Notes: a model not told the origin generated them from the sequence alone. Positions 7,898 through 15,178 are shown, counted from the stretch's first letter. The stretch is DNA of 40,869 bases from Burkholderiaceae bacterium (GCA_022702125.1 JAKOND010000118.1:1-40869), one strand, 5' to 3'. Program-made: numbers and translations.

Positions 7898-9448
7898 CTA
7901 CTTCCCCGGGCTGGCGGGGGTGGCGGGGCTGGCCGGGGTGGTCGGGCTCGCGGCGTCGCCGCCGCCGAACATCTCCTGGATGCGCTTCTGCTCGTCGTCG
8001 GACGATTCCTCGCCCGCCGGCGTCCCGCCTTCCTCCACCGGGCGCTCGATCTGCACCTTGTCCAGGTCGATCTCCTGCGGCTTGTCGAGGAACATGGTCA
8101 CCGTCTGCGGCACGAAGATCACGATGGCCACCAGCAGCAGCTGCATCACCACCCACGGGATCGAGCCGAGGTAGATATCCGACGACTTGATCGCGTTCGG
8201 GATGCGCTTCTCCTTGAACAGCGTGTCGGAGATGCCGCGCAGGTAGAACAGCGCGAAGCCGAAGGGCGGGTGCATGAAGCTGGTCTGCATGTTCACGCAC
8301 AGCAGCACGCCGAACCACACCAGGTCGATGCCCAGCTTGTCGGCCACCGGCCCCAGCATCGGCAGGATGATGAAGGCGATCTCGAAGAAGTCGAGGAAGA
8401 AGGCCAGGAAGAAGATGAAGATGTTGACCGCGATCAGGAAGCCGATCTGGCCGCCCGGCAGGCCCGCGAGCATGTGCTCGACCCACTTGGCGCCGTCCAC
8501 GCCCTGGAACACCATCGAGAACACCCGCGCGCCGATCAGGATGAACACCACCATCGCGGTCAGGCGCATGGTGCCCACCATCGCGTCCCACAGCAGCGGC
8601 CGCGTCAGCCGGCGGTGCATCGCCGCCAGCACCATCGCGCCCACCACGCCCATCGCGCCGGCCTCGGTCGGGGTGGCGATGGCGGTGTCGATGCCCGGCA
8701 GCCCGCCCATCGAGCCCAGCACCGCGAAGATCAGCACCGCCGCCGGCAGGATGCCGCGCAGGCACTTGCCCCACAGCGCCCAGCCGTGCAGCGTGCGCGC
8801 CTCCCGCGGCACGCCGGGCACGTGGTGCGGCTTGACGATGCTGAGCGCGAAGGTGTAGCCCGCGAAGATCAGCACCTGCAGGATCGACGGGCCCCAGGCG
8901 CCCTTGTACATGTCGCCCACCGAGCGGCCGAGCTGGTCGGCCATCACGATCAGCACCAGCGACGGCGGCACCAGCTGGGTGATGGTGCCCGAGGCGGCCA
9001 GCACGCCGGTGGCGTAGCGCATGTTGTAGCCGTAGCGGATCATCACCGGCAGCGAGATCAGCGCCATCGCGATCACCTGGCCCGCCACCGTGCCGGTGAT
9101 GGCGCCCAGGATGAAGCCCACGATGATCACCGAGTAGCCCAGCCCGCCGCGCACCGGGCCGAAGAGCTGGCCCATGGAGTCGAGCATGTCCTCGGCCAGG
9201 CCGCACTTCTCCAGGATGGCGCCCATGAAGGTGAAGAACGGGATCGCCAGCAGCAGCTCGTTGGACAGGATGCCGAACATGTTGAGCGGCAGGTTGGCCA
9301 TGAAGCCGGACGGGAACCAGCCCATCTCGATCGCGAAGAAGGCCGAGGCCAGCCCGAGCGCGGAGAGCGAGAACGCGACCGGGAAGCCGATCAGCATGAT
9401 CACCACCAGTCCGGCGAACATGACGGGGGCGAAGTTTTCCATCTGCAT
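7898..9448 (-). CDS. TRAP transporter large permease subunit (DctM)
   Basis: A 516-residue inner-membrane protein with about a dozen hydrophobic segments, the sodium-driven transport subunit of a TRAP system. DctM features include GFPVAFSLS near the start, IPFFTFMGAILEKCG, GTVAGQVIAM, PPSLVLI and TPTEAGAMG. It is longer than the usual 430 or so residues: there is a large hydrophilic loop in the middle (about residues 210-230) and a charged C-terminal tail of roughly 60 residues ending in a TPASPA repeat. The small permease gene is 57 bases upstream on the same strand. Its probable receptor partner is at 4515-5594 on the opposite strand, unless a receptor elsewhere serves it. Confidence 0.93.
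   Translation of the reverse strand: MQMENFAPVMFAGLVVIMLIGFPVAFSLSALGLASAFFAIEMGWFPSGFMANLPLNMFGILSNELLLAIPFFTFMGAILEKCGLAEDMLDSMGQLFGPVRGGLGYSVIIVGFILGAITGTVAGQVIAMALISLPVMIRYGYNMRYATGVLAASGTITQLVPPSLVLIVMADQLGRSVGDMYKGAWGPSILQVLIFAGYTFALSIVKPHHVPGVPREARTLHGWALWGKCLRGILPAAVLIFAVLGSMGGLPGIDTAIATPTEAGAMGVVGAMVLAAMHRRLTRPLLWDAMVGTMRLTAMVVFILIGARVFSMVFQGVDGAKWVEHMLAGLPGGQIGFLIAVNIFIFFLAFFLDFFEIAFIILPMLGPVADKLGIDLVWFGVLLCVNMQTSFMHPPFGFALFYLRGISDTLFKEKRIPNAIKSSDIYLGSIPWVVMQLLLVAIVIFVPQTVTMFLDKPQEIDLDKVQIERPVEEGGTPAGEESSDDEQKRIQEMFGGGDAASPTTPASPATPASPGK
7908..7943. repeat. Two 18-bp tandem units inside the dctM 3' end
   Basis: Units 7908-7925 and 7926-7943 match at 15 of 18 bases and encode the TPASPA-TPASPG tail of DctM on the minus strand. 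They are in frame, so copy number could vary by slippage without breaking the gene. Confidence 0.6.
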
Positions 9449-9505
9449 GGGGGGCGGTCCTGGAAGGGAGTCGGGTCGGAATCGGCGGATGCGGGGCGCG
9501 GCGGC

Positions 9506-10045
9506 CTACTGCACCGGCTTCTCGTAGTGGGTGTCCATCTGGTGGCGGCCCAGGAGGTAGGCGATCCGCTTGACGATCTCCGAGACGCCCTGCAGGAACA
9601 TCAACCCGAAGCCCAGCGGCAGCAGCAGCATCGCCGGCCAGCGGATCAGGCCGCCCGCGTTGCCCGACATCTCCTTGGTCTCGTACATGCGCACGAAGAG
9701 CGGCCAGCTCAGCCAGGCCAGCATCGCCATCACCGGCAGCAGGAAGAAAATCAGCCCGAGCAGGTCCACGTAGACCTTGCCGTTGCCCTTGAGGCGTCCG
9801 TAGACGATGTCGACCCGCACGTGCTCGTTGAGCTGCAGCACCACCGGCGCGCCCAGCATGACGGTGGCGGCGAACAGGTACCACTGGATCTCCAGCCAGC
9901 CGTTGGAGCTGATGTCGAACCCGTAGCGCACGAAGGCGTTGCCGGCGGATATCAGGGCCGCGGCCAGCACCGTCCAGGCGGCGACCTGGCCGAGCCGGGC
10001 GGTCAGCCAGTCGAACCCGCGGGCGAATCTCAGTAGAGCGTCCAT
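9506..10045 (-). CDS. TRAP transporter small permease subunit (DctQ)
   Basis: A 179-residue protein with four hydrophobic segments, the small membrane subunit that pairs with DctM. Typical features are the N-terminal helix followed by NAFVRYGF, the EIQWYLFAATVMLGA segment of helix 2, the HVRVDIVYGRL loop and a last helix before a basic tail. The ATG at 10045 gives the usual short N-terminus; open sequence upstream is not conserved. It begins the permease operon, followed by dctM 57 bases later. The divergent gene xdhC starts at 10301, and the shared region holds a 13-bp palindrome (10138-10150) and a minus-strand TACGAT box (10118-10113). Confidence 0.93.
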   Translation of the reverse strand: MDALLRFARGFDWLTARLGQVAAWTVLAAALISAGNAFVRYGFDISSNGWLEIQWYLFAATVMLGAPVVLQLNEHVRVDIVYGRLKGNGKVYVDLLGLIFFLLPVMAMLAWLSWPLFVRMYETKEMSGNAGGLIRWPAMLLLPLGFGLMFLQGVSEIVKRIAYLLGRHQMDTHYEKPVQ

Positions 10046-10137
10046 GGCATGGTCTCCGGTCTTGTCTTTCCTGTCGGGGCGGCCGGATCGGAGGGTCCGA
10101 TCGCCGGACTGCATCGTAACCAGCCGTACCTTGTTTC

Positions 10138-10150
10138 CCGCTGACAGCGG
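10138..10150. promoter_or_regulatory. 13-bp palindrome between dctQ and xdhC
   Basis: CCGCTGACAGCGG is a perfect inverted repeat with a single central base, in the 255-base divergent region. It lies about 20 bases upstream of a minus-strand TACGAT box, near where a -35 contact would fall for dctQM. It may be a regulator site; no T-run follows on either strand. Confidence 0.35.
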
Positions 10151-10224
10151 CAGGTGGTGTTTTCCCGGAGGCCGCGGTGCGCCGGTGCGTCTTGCGGTCG
10201 GATACACGGCGTCGGTCCGGGCGT

Positions 10225-10234
10225 CCTAGGATGC
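10225..10234 (+). promoter_or_regulatory. Probable -10 region for xdhC
   Basis: CCTAGGATGC contains TAGGAT and matches the CTAGNATGC motif found before ispA, the cupin gene and ppc. It lies 67 bases before the xdhC start. Confidence 0.35.
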
Positions 10235-10300
10235 TCTTCTTCGCCCTTGCCACGCTCCCACGCAATTTCGCCACGGCACGCGCCGGGCCCGAGCCCCACG

Positions 10301-11302
10301 ATGGAAAACATTGACCTTGCCGTCCTGCGCGCGCTGCGCGACTGGCGCTCCCGCGGCCGCCGCGCCCTCTTCGCGACCGTGGTCCACACCTGGGGCTCTT
10401 CTCCCCGGCCGGTGGGCTCGACGCTGGCCGTGCGCGAGGACGGGGCGGTCGTCGGCTCCGTCTCCGGCGGCTGCATCGAGGACGACCTGATCCAGCGCTA
10501 CGCCGGCGGCGGCATGCCGCCCGGCCCGCCGGCGCTGGTGCGCTACGGCGTCTCGGCGGACGAGGCGCACCGCTTCGGCCTGCCGTGCGGCGGCACGCTC
10601 GAACTGCTGCTGGAGCACGACCCGGAGGCCGCCGCGCTGGACGACCTGGTCGGCCGGCTGGAGTCGGGCCGGCTGGTGCGGCGCCGCCTCGACCGGGCGG
10701 ACGGCGCGGTGACGCTGGAGGACGCCGCCGCGCCGAGCGAGCTGGTGCTCGACGACGCGCGCATGGTCAACACCTTCGGCCCCGAGTACCGCATGCTGCT
10801 CATCGGCGCCGGCCAGCTCACCGAGTACCTGGCGACCATGGCGCGCTTCAGCGGCTTCGCGGTCACCGTCTGCGACCCGCGCGCCGAATACCGGAGCGGC
10901 TGGTCGGTGCCCGGCGTCACCGTGGTGGCCGACATGCCCGACGACACGGTGATCGCCTTCCGTCCGGACCGCCGCAGCTGCGTGGTGGCGCTGACCCACG
11001 ACCCCAAGCTCGACGACCTGGCCCTGCTGGAGGCGATGCACAGCGACGCCTTCTACGTGGGCGCCATCGGCTCGCGCCGCAACAACGCGGCGCGGCGCGA
11101 ACGGCTGGCCACGCATTTCGGCATGGACGAGGCCACGCTGGCGCGGCTGCGCGGCCCGATCGGCATCTACATCGGCAGCATGACGCCGCCGGAGATCGCG
11201 GTGAGCGTGATGGCCGAGGTGCTGGCGGTCAAGAACGGGGTGCGGCTGCCGCGCGACGCGGACGTGACGGCGGCCAAGGACCGCCTGGTGCTGGCGGATT
11301 GA
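10301..11302 (+). CDS. XdhC/CoxI family molybdenum-enzyme maturation factor
   Basis: A 333-residue protein with an N-terminal CoxI-type domain (GSSPRPVGS and VSGGCIEDD, then PCGGTLELLLE) and a C-terminal Rossmann-like XdhC domain (LLIGAGQLTEYLA, then THDPKLDD, YVGAIGSRRN and GPIGIYIGS). The family inserts the sulfurated molybdenum cofactor into xanthine dehydrogenase and relatives. No molybdenum hydroxylase subunit gene is in the window, so its client must be elsewhere. The ATG at 10301 precedes the conserved LAVLRALRDWRSRG; upstream in-frame codons to 10154 cover the promoter and are rejected. It ends convergently with the Fur-like gene, 45 bases apart. Confidence 0.9.
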   Translation: MENIDLAVLRALRDWRSRGRRALFATVVHTWGSSPRPVGSTLAVREDGAVVGSVSGGCIEDDLIQRYAGGGMPPGPPALVRYGVSADEAHRFGLPCGGTLELLLEHDPEAAALDDLVGRLESGRLVRRRLDRADGAVTLEDAAAPSELVLDDARMVNTFGPEYRMLLIGAGQLTEYLATMARFSGFAVTVCDPRAEYRSGWSVPGVTVVADMPDDTVIAFRPDRRSCVVALTHDPKLDDLALLEAMHSDAFYVGAIGSRRNNAARRERLATHFGMDEATLARLRGPIGIYIGSMTPPEIAVSVMAEVLAVKNGVRLPRDADVTAAKDRLVLAD

Positions 11303-11347
11303 TTCCGGCCGGAGCCGTCGGGCGCGGCCCGGCCCGGGCGGTCGCGG

Positions 11348-11797
11348 CTAGCCCCGCAGCGGGACGGCGCCTGCCGACGCGTTCGCCTCGGCGGAGCGCG
11401 CCCGGCCGAACAGGGTGATGGTGTAGTCCGCCAGGTCGTAGCCCATGTCGTGCGCGATCGCGACCAGGCGGGACTCGATCCCGGCATCGAAGAATTCCTT
11501 GACGTCGCCGGTGCGGGTGCAGACCAGGTGGCCGTGGTGGCGCTCGTGGTCGTTGAGTTCGTAGACGGCCTTGCTGCCGCCGAACTGGCTGCGCTTGAGC
11601 AGCCCGGTCTGCTCGAACTGCGACAGCACCCGGTAGACGGTGGCCAGGCCCAGGTCGGTGTTGTCGGCCAGCACCAGCCGGTAGATGTCTTCCGCGCTCA
11701 GGTGGCGGTCGGGGCTGGCGCGGAAGATGTCGAGGATTTTGAGCCGGGGCAGCGTCGCCTTCAGGCCGATGTTCTTCAGTTCGTCCGCATGGTCCAT
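11348..11797 (-). CDS. Fur family regulator with altered metal-binding sites
   Basis: A 149-residue Fur homologue: N-terminal winged helix ([18 protein letters not shown], then [15 protein letters not shown]) and a C-terminal dimerisation domain. Aligned to E. coli Fur by eye, the regulatory site residues His32, Glu80, His90 and Glu101 are kept. The second site has lost two ligands (Gly89 for Asp and Tyr125 for His), while His87 and Glu108 remain. The structural Cys4 site is gone: Cys93 is kept but Thr96 replaces the second Cys, and no Cys occurs in the C-terminal tail. It is therefore probably a paralogue rather than the housekeeping Fur. The start at 11797 has a GGTGAC site; the frame runs to 11887 but crosses a terminator. 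hemP lies upstream on the same strand. Confidence 0.88.
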   Translation of the reverse strand: MDHADELKNIGLKATLPRLKILDIFRASPDRHLSAEDIYRLVLADNTDLGLATVYRVLSQFEQTGLLKRSQFGGSKAVYELNDHERHHGHLVCTRTGDVKEFFDAGIESRLVAIAHDMGYDLADYTITLFGRARSAEANASAGAVPLRG

Positions 11798-11853
11798 GGA
11801 AGTCACCTGCAGTCTGCCGGGCCGGGGCGCTGCCGCGCGGGAGGCCCGGACGG

Positions 11854-11876
11854 AAAAAACCGGCACGGATGCCGGT
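11854..11876 (-). terminator. Intrinsic terminator between hemP and the Fur-like gene
   Basis: On the minus strand a perfect 7-bp stem (ACCGGCA/TGCCGGT, loop TCCG) runs straight into a run of Ts. It would end the hemP transcript about 115 bases after the hemP stop, so the Fur-like gene probably has its own promoter or depends on readthrough. Confidence 0.8.
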
Positions 11877-11918
11877 CGAGGAAACACGGGGATGGGGAAA
11901 AAAGTGCTTGGCTAGTCG

Positions 11919-11961
11919 GCCGGAGCCGTTGGCTAGCAAAAAACGACCGCCGGAGCCGTTG
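11919..11961. repeat. Direct repeat pair, 30-base period, downstream of hemP
   Basis: GCCGGAGCCGTTG occurs at 11919-11931 and 11949-11961, each copy preceded by a run of six As. A related GGCCGGAGCCGT is found at 11307-11318 just past xdhC. Role unknown; local duplication is the simplest reading. Confidence 0.55.
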
Positions 11962-11990
11962 CAGCCCCGGAAGTCGCCCCACGATGAAAA

Positions 11991-12206
11991 CTATTTGGTC
12001 AGGATCAGCTTGCCCAGGCGGGTGGCCTGCAGGCGATAGACGTTGCCGTTATGGACGATCTCCACCACCTTGTTGCCCCGCAGCAGCTCGGTGCTCTGCA
12101 TGGCATGCGCCAGCGAGGCGCTGCTGCCTGCGTCCGCGCGGGACGAGGTGTCCATCGGGGCCGGAGCCCGGAATTGTTGCGAAGAGGGAAGGGTGAGCGT
12201 TTGCAT
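11991..12206 (-). CDS. hemP: Hemin uptake protein HemP
   Basis: A 71-residue protein whose C-terminal half (NKVVEIVHNGNVYRLQ, then TRLGKLILTK) is the HemP/HmuP signature. In Burkholderiales HmuP is a small positive regulator of heme receptor expression; elsewhere HemP heads heme-uptake operons. The N-terminal 40 residues are low in conservation, rich in Ser and Ala. No TonB-dependent receptor or heme ABC genes follow. A good Fur box is centred 44 bases upstream of the start. The terminator at 11854-11876 suggests a short single-gene transcript. An internal Met at position 18 is an alternative start. Confidence 0.88.
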   Translation of the reverse strand: MQTLTLPSSQQFRAPAPMDTSSRADAGSSASLAHAMQSTELLRGNKVVEIVHNGNVYRLQATRLGKLILTK

Positions 12207-12242
12207 GGTGGGAGCCTGTCCGTGCTGGAGAAGTTATGTGAA

Positions 12243-12257
12243 TGATAGTGATTTTCA
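12243..12257 (-). promoter_or_regulatory. Fur box upstream of hemP
   Basis: TGATAGTGATTTTCA matches the 7-1-7 Fur inverted repeat (TGATAAT-n-ATTATCA) at 12 of 14 positions. It overlaps a minus-strand TTGAAA at 12260-12255 that could be the hemP -35, so iron-bound Fur would block the promoter. This AT-rich patch stands out from its GC-rich surroundings. Confidence 0.75.
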
Positions 12258-12327
12258 ATAACAGTGCAAGCGCTAAATTTTCTTGGATGGTGGGAGGGTC
12301 TTGCCGAAACGTCGGCCGGCGATCCGT

Positions 12328-12747
12328 TCAGGCCATCAGGAGCTGCCTTTCCTGCCGGGCCCGGATCTCGATCCGGCTCAGGCGGATGTCCATCAGCTGG
12401 ATGCTGCGCAGGCGCCGCACGTCGATCAGGTGCCCCAGCGACCGCACGATGCGGCGCAGGTGGGATTCCTTGACATCCACCTCCACGGACTTGATGCCCA
12501 GCTTCGCGAAGGGCGCGAGACCGATCTCGGCGAGGAGCGGGTAGAAATCGCGCCCGTTGAGCGTGTCGATCCAGGCGCGCCGGCCGCTGACGATGAGGGT
12601 GCAGCTGGAGGTGTAGTTGATCGAGCCGGGCTTGGCGTAGATGAAGAGGGTGTAGCGCCGCAGGATGCGGGGGGTCCGGCGCCGCCAGTTGGCTTCCCAG
12701 TAGGCGCAGCCGACGTAGGTCTGTCGCAGGACGAGTCGGTATTTCAT
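12328..12747 (-). CDS. Hypothetical basic protein
   Basis: A 139-residue protein that I do not recognise. It is rich in Arg and Tyr (for example NWRRRTPRILRRY near residue 20), has no signal peptide or membrane segment, and ends in a region rich in Ile/Leu/Arg that may be helical. The middle reads like alternating strands (SCTLIVSGRRAWIDTL). The start at 12747 (MKYRLVLRQ) looks natural, but an in-frame ATG at 12813 would add 22 residues; neither has a good ribosome site. Base composition seems less GC-rich than the neighbours. It is flanked by the hemP promoter on one side and a 310-base gap before uppP on the other. Confidence 0.6.
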   Translation of the reverse strand: MKYRLVLRQTYVGCAYWEANWRRRTPRILRRYTLFIYAKPGSINYTSSCTLIVSGRRAWIDTLNGRDFYPLLAEIGLAPFAKLGIKSVEVDVKESHLRRIVRSLGHLIDVRRLRSIQLMDIRLSRIEIRARQERQLLMA

Positions 12748-12939
12748 GCCAGCTAGTTTTTTCGTGCTATCGATGATGTCGGGCCCAGCCGGTTCGCCGC
12801 CGGGTTTTCGCATGCCCGGAAGCCGTATCGCGCATGGGCGGGCAACCGGTGCTCACATTGCCCGCGACCCGGCGGATGATGTCTGCTGGAGAGTACACCG
12901 CCTTGTTTGCAAACGTGCTCATTGGCAACAGCGTGTCAG

Positions 12940-12962
12940 CGCGGGCCCTCCGCGGGCCCGCG
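12940..12962. repeat. Strong inverted repeat upstream of uppP
   Basis: CGCGGGCCC and GGGCCCGCG form a perfect 9-bp stem with a TCCGC loop. There is no T-run on either side, so it is not a standard terminator. Confidence 0.55.
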
Positions 12963-12994
12963 CGGAGGCCGGCGCACCGCCCCGTCGCGCGCGG

Positions 12995-13005
12995 CCCGGA
13001 TAATC
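12995..13005 (+). promoter_or_regulatory. Probable -10 region for uppP
   Basis: CCCGGATAATC contains GATAAT, one mismatch from TATAAT. The identical 11 bases occur at 17694-17704 before the IclR gene. The uppP start is 52 bases downstream. No clear -35 is seen. Confidence 0.4.
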
Positions 13006-13057
13006 GCGCGCTTCCGGCGCCACGTCGCGCCGTACCGCAATCGAACAAGGAGCGTGT

Positions 13058-13882
13058 GTGGACATCGTGCTGCTGGCCAAGGCCGCCGTCATGGGCATCG
13101 TCGAGGGCCTGACCGAATTTCTCCCGATCTCGTCGACCGGGCATCTGATCCTCGCCGGATCGCTGCTCGGCTTCGACGACGACAAGGCCAAGGTGTTCGA
13201 CATCGCCATCCAGACCGGCGCGATTTTCGCCGTCATCCTGGTCTACTGGCAAAAGATCCGCGCCACGCTGGTGGCGCTGCCGACCGAACGCCAGGCGCAG
13301 CGCTTCGCGCTCAACGTGCTGATCGGCTTCCTGCCGGCGGTGGTGCTGGGCCTGCTGTTCGGCAAGGCGATCAAGGAGCACCTGTTCACGCCGGTGGTGG
13401 TGGCCTCGACCTTCATCGTCGGCGCGCTGGTGATCCTGTGGGCCGAGAAGCGGCCGCAGTCCGCGGCGCGGGTGCAGTCGGTGGACGACATGACGCCGCT
13501 CGACGCGCTCAAGGTCGGGCTGGTGCAGTGCCTGGCGATGATCCCGGGCACCAGCCGCAGCGGGGCGACCATCATCGGCGGCATGCTGCTGGGGCTGTCG
13601 CGCAAGGCGGCGACCGACTATTCGTTCTTCCTGGCGATCCCGACGCTGGTGGGCGCGGGCGCCTACAGCCTCTACAAGGAGCGCGCGCTGCTGTCGGCGG
13701 CGGACCTCCCGCTGTTCGCCGTGGGACTGCTGTTCTCGTTCCTGAGCGCCTGGCTGTGCGTGCGCTGGCTGCTGCGCTACATCTCCAGCCACAGCTTCGT
13801 GCCCTTCGCCTGGTACCGCATCGCCTTCGGCATCGTGGTGCTGGCGACGGCCTGGAGCGGGCTGGTGGTCTGGGCGGAATGA
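13058..13882 (+). CDS. uppP: Undecaprenyl-diphosphatase (BacA/UppP)
   Basis: A 274-residue inner-membrane phosphatase that converts undecaprenyl diphosphate to the monophosphate, recycling the peptidoglycan lipid carrier; overproduction in other bacteria gives bacitracin resistance. The two family motifs are present: [14 protein letters not shown] (residues 16-29) and PGTSRSG (163-169). Several hydrophobic segments cover the rest. The start is GTG at 13058, preceded by an AAGGAG site six bases upstream; no ATG fits. A lipoprotein gene follows 36 bases after the stop and may share the transcript. Confidence 0.97.
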   Translation: MDIVLLAKAAVMGIVEGLTEFLPISSTGHLILAGSLLGFDDDKAKVFDIAIQTGAIFAVILVYWQKIRATLVALPTERQAQRFALNVLIGFLPAVVLGLLFGKAIKEHLFTPVVVASTFIVGALVILWAEKRPQSAARVQSVDDMTPLDALKVGLVQCLAMIPGTSRSGATIIGGMLLGLSRKAATDYSFFLAIPTLVGAGAYSLYKERALLSAADLPLFAVGLLFSFLSAWLCVRWLLRYISSHSFVPFAWYRIAFGIVVLATAWSGLVVWAE

Positions 13883-13918
13883 CCGGCGCGTCCTGACCGG
13901 CGCGTCCACAATGGACGC

Positions 13919-14605
13919 ATGACGCATTCCCCCGTTTCCTCGCGCCTGCGGGCCGGCTTCCTGGCGGCGGCGGCCGGGGCGCTCCTGCTGCTGGCGGGCT
14001 GCGCCACCGCGCTGTCCACGCGGGTGACCCGCTTCAACGCCTGGCCGGCCGACGCGGCGGGCAGCACCTTCAGCTTCCGCCGGCCGGACGACGTCCGGAG
14101 CACCGACCTGGAGCAGTCCACCTACGAGCAGTACGTGCGCGAGGCGCTGGAGCGCCGGGGCCTGCGCGGCGCCGAGCCCGGCAAGGCGGGGCAGCTGCTG
14201 GTGGAGGTGGCCGCGTCCGGCGGCCAGCGCCAGCAGGCGGCGAGCGAGCCGGTCTACCAGAGCTACCAGGTCTTCGTGCCGGCCCGGCGGGACGCCGCCG
14301 GGCGCTGGTTCCCCGGCTACTGGGCGACCGACCTCTACGGGCCGCAGTACCTGGGCGAGCGCGCCTCGCTGCGCACCGTGGACGTCAACAGCCTGCGGCT
14401 GCGCATCGTCCAGACCCGGCCGGCGCCGGCCGCGCCGCAGAGCGTGTTCGAAGCGACCGCCGTCTACGAGGGCGGCATGTCGCGCGGCCTGCCCGACATG
14501 GTGCCCAACCTGGTCGCGGCGATCTTCGCCGACTTCCCCGGCCAGAACGGCCAGACGCAGGTGGTGCGGATCGACCCCCGGACCTCGCAGCCCGCCGGGC
14601 GTTGA
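13919..14605 (+). CDS. DUF4136-like lipoprotein
   Basis: A 228-residue protein with a lipoprotein signal: hydrophobic residues 12-26, then the lipobox LAGC with Cys28. After this come an STRVTRFNAWP segment and a domain of alternating strands in the style of DUF4136 envelope lipoproteins, ending near DMVPNLVAAIFADFPG. The function of this family is unknown. It is likely anchored in the outer membrane, since no Asp follows the Cys. It follows uppP closely and may be cotranscribed with it. Confidence 0.82.
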   Translation: MTHSPVSSRLRAGFLAAAAGALLLLAGCATALSTRVTRFNAWPADAAGSTFSFRRPDDVRSTDLEQSTYEQYVREALERRGLRGAEPGKAGQLLVEVAASGGQRQQAASEPVYQSYQVFVPARRDAAGRWFPGYWATDLYGPQYLGERASLRTVDVNSLRLRIVQTRPAPAAPQSVFEATAVYEGGMSRGLPDMVPNLVAAIFADFPGQNGQTQVVRIDPRTSQPAGR

Positions 14606-14756
14606 GCCGGCGCAGCCCGGGCCGGGCGGCCCGGATGGATCGCCCGGACCGCGCGCTTACCCGTAGACGCCGGCGGGCGATACGGCGTACCCTGGGGGCA
14701 CTACCCCGACAGTCGCGTCTGGGCGCTGCCCGCGCACGGCTTTTGGGGGATATGTC

Positions 14757-15023
14757 ATGACGGTCGGACTTTTCTGGACGATTTTTGCCGGGTTCATCCT
14801 GGGCCTGCTGATGAACGCCTTCCTGCCGATGGGGCGCCTCGCCGGCTCGAAGGGCCTGCTGCTGGCCGTGGCCATCGGCATGGCGGGCGCGCTCGCCGCG
14901 AGTTTCGCGGGCCAGGGGATGCACTGGTGGGGACGGGAGCAACTTCCCGCGTTCGTCGCGGCGCTCGTCGGAGCCGGCGTGCTGCTGGCGGCGGGCTACC
15001 TGTTCCTGCGTCCCCGGACCTGA
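14757..15023 (+). CDS. Small three-helix membrane protein, GlsB/YeaQ/YmgE-like
   Basis: An 88-residue protein with three hydrophobic segments (about 5-25, 33-52 and 61-82), Gly-rich in the first two, as in the GlsB/YeaQ/YmgE (transglycosylase-associated) family, whose members are often stress-induced. Family assignment rests on size and helix pattern, not on a firm motif. The start at 14757 follows GGGGGATATGTC, an acceptable ribosome site. A strong terminator follows at 15069-15104. No promoter box was recognised in the 150 bases before it. Confidence 0.7.
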   Translation: MTVGLFWTIFAGFILGLLMNAFLPMGRLAGSKGLLLAVAIGMAGALAASFAGQGMHWWGREQLPAFVAALVGAGVLLAAGYLFLRPRT

Positions 15024-15068
15024 GGCGCGCGCGGACATCCGACGCGCCGGCGGCTCCGCCGGATCGGA

Positions 15069-15104
15069 AGCGCCCTGCGGCCCCCGTGCCGCAGGGCGCT
15101 TTTT
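15069..15104 (+). terminator. Strong intrinsic terminator after the small membrane protein gene
   Basis: A perfect 13-bp stem (arms 15069-15081 and 15088-15100, loop of six bases) followed directly by Ts. It separates the preceding gene from the catabolic unit that starts at 15219. Confidence 0.92.
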
Positions 15105-15161
15105 CGTGGGCGGCTGTGCCAGCCCCGGGTGAAACCCCAGGTCGCGGAGGCGGACCCGCCG

Positions 15162-15172
15162 CCTAGAATGCA
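15162..15172 (+). promoter_or_regulatory. Probable -10 region for the cupin-Bug unit
   Basis: CCTAGAATGCA is identical to the box before ispA. Transcription would begin near 15176, at the left edge of the repeat-type operator (15179-15206), which fits repression by a bound regulator. Confidence 0.45.
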
Positions 15173-15178
15173 TCCACG

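Larger units (their letters stand above)
12748..13057. other. Divergent intergenic region before uppP
   Basis: No gene is seen in these 310 bases. They hold a perfect 10-bp palindrome GTTTGCAAAC (12905-12914), a strong GC hairpin (12940-12962) and the box CCCGGATAATC (12995-13005), whose GATAAT could be the uppP -10. The AT-rich left end lies next to the hypothetical gene. Confidence 0.5.
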
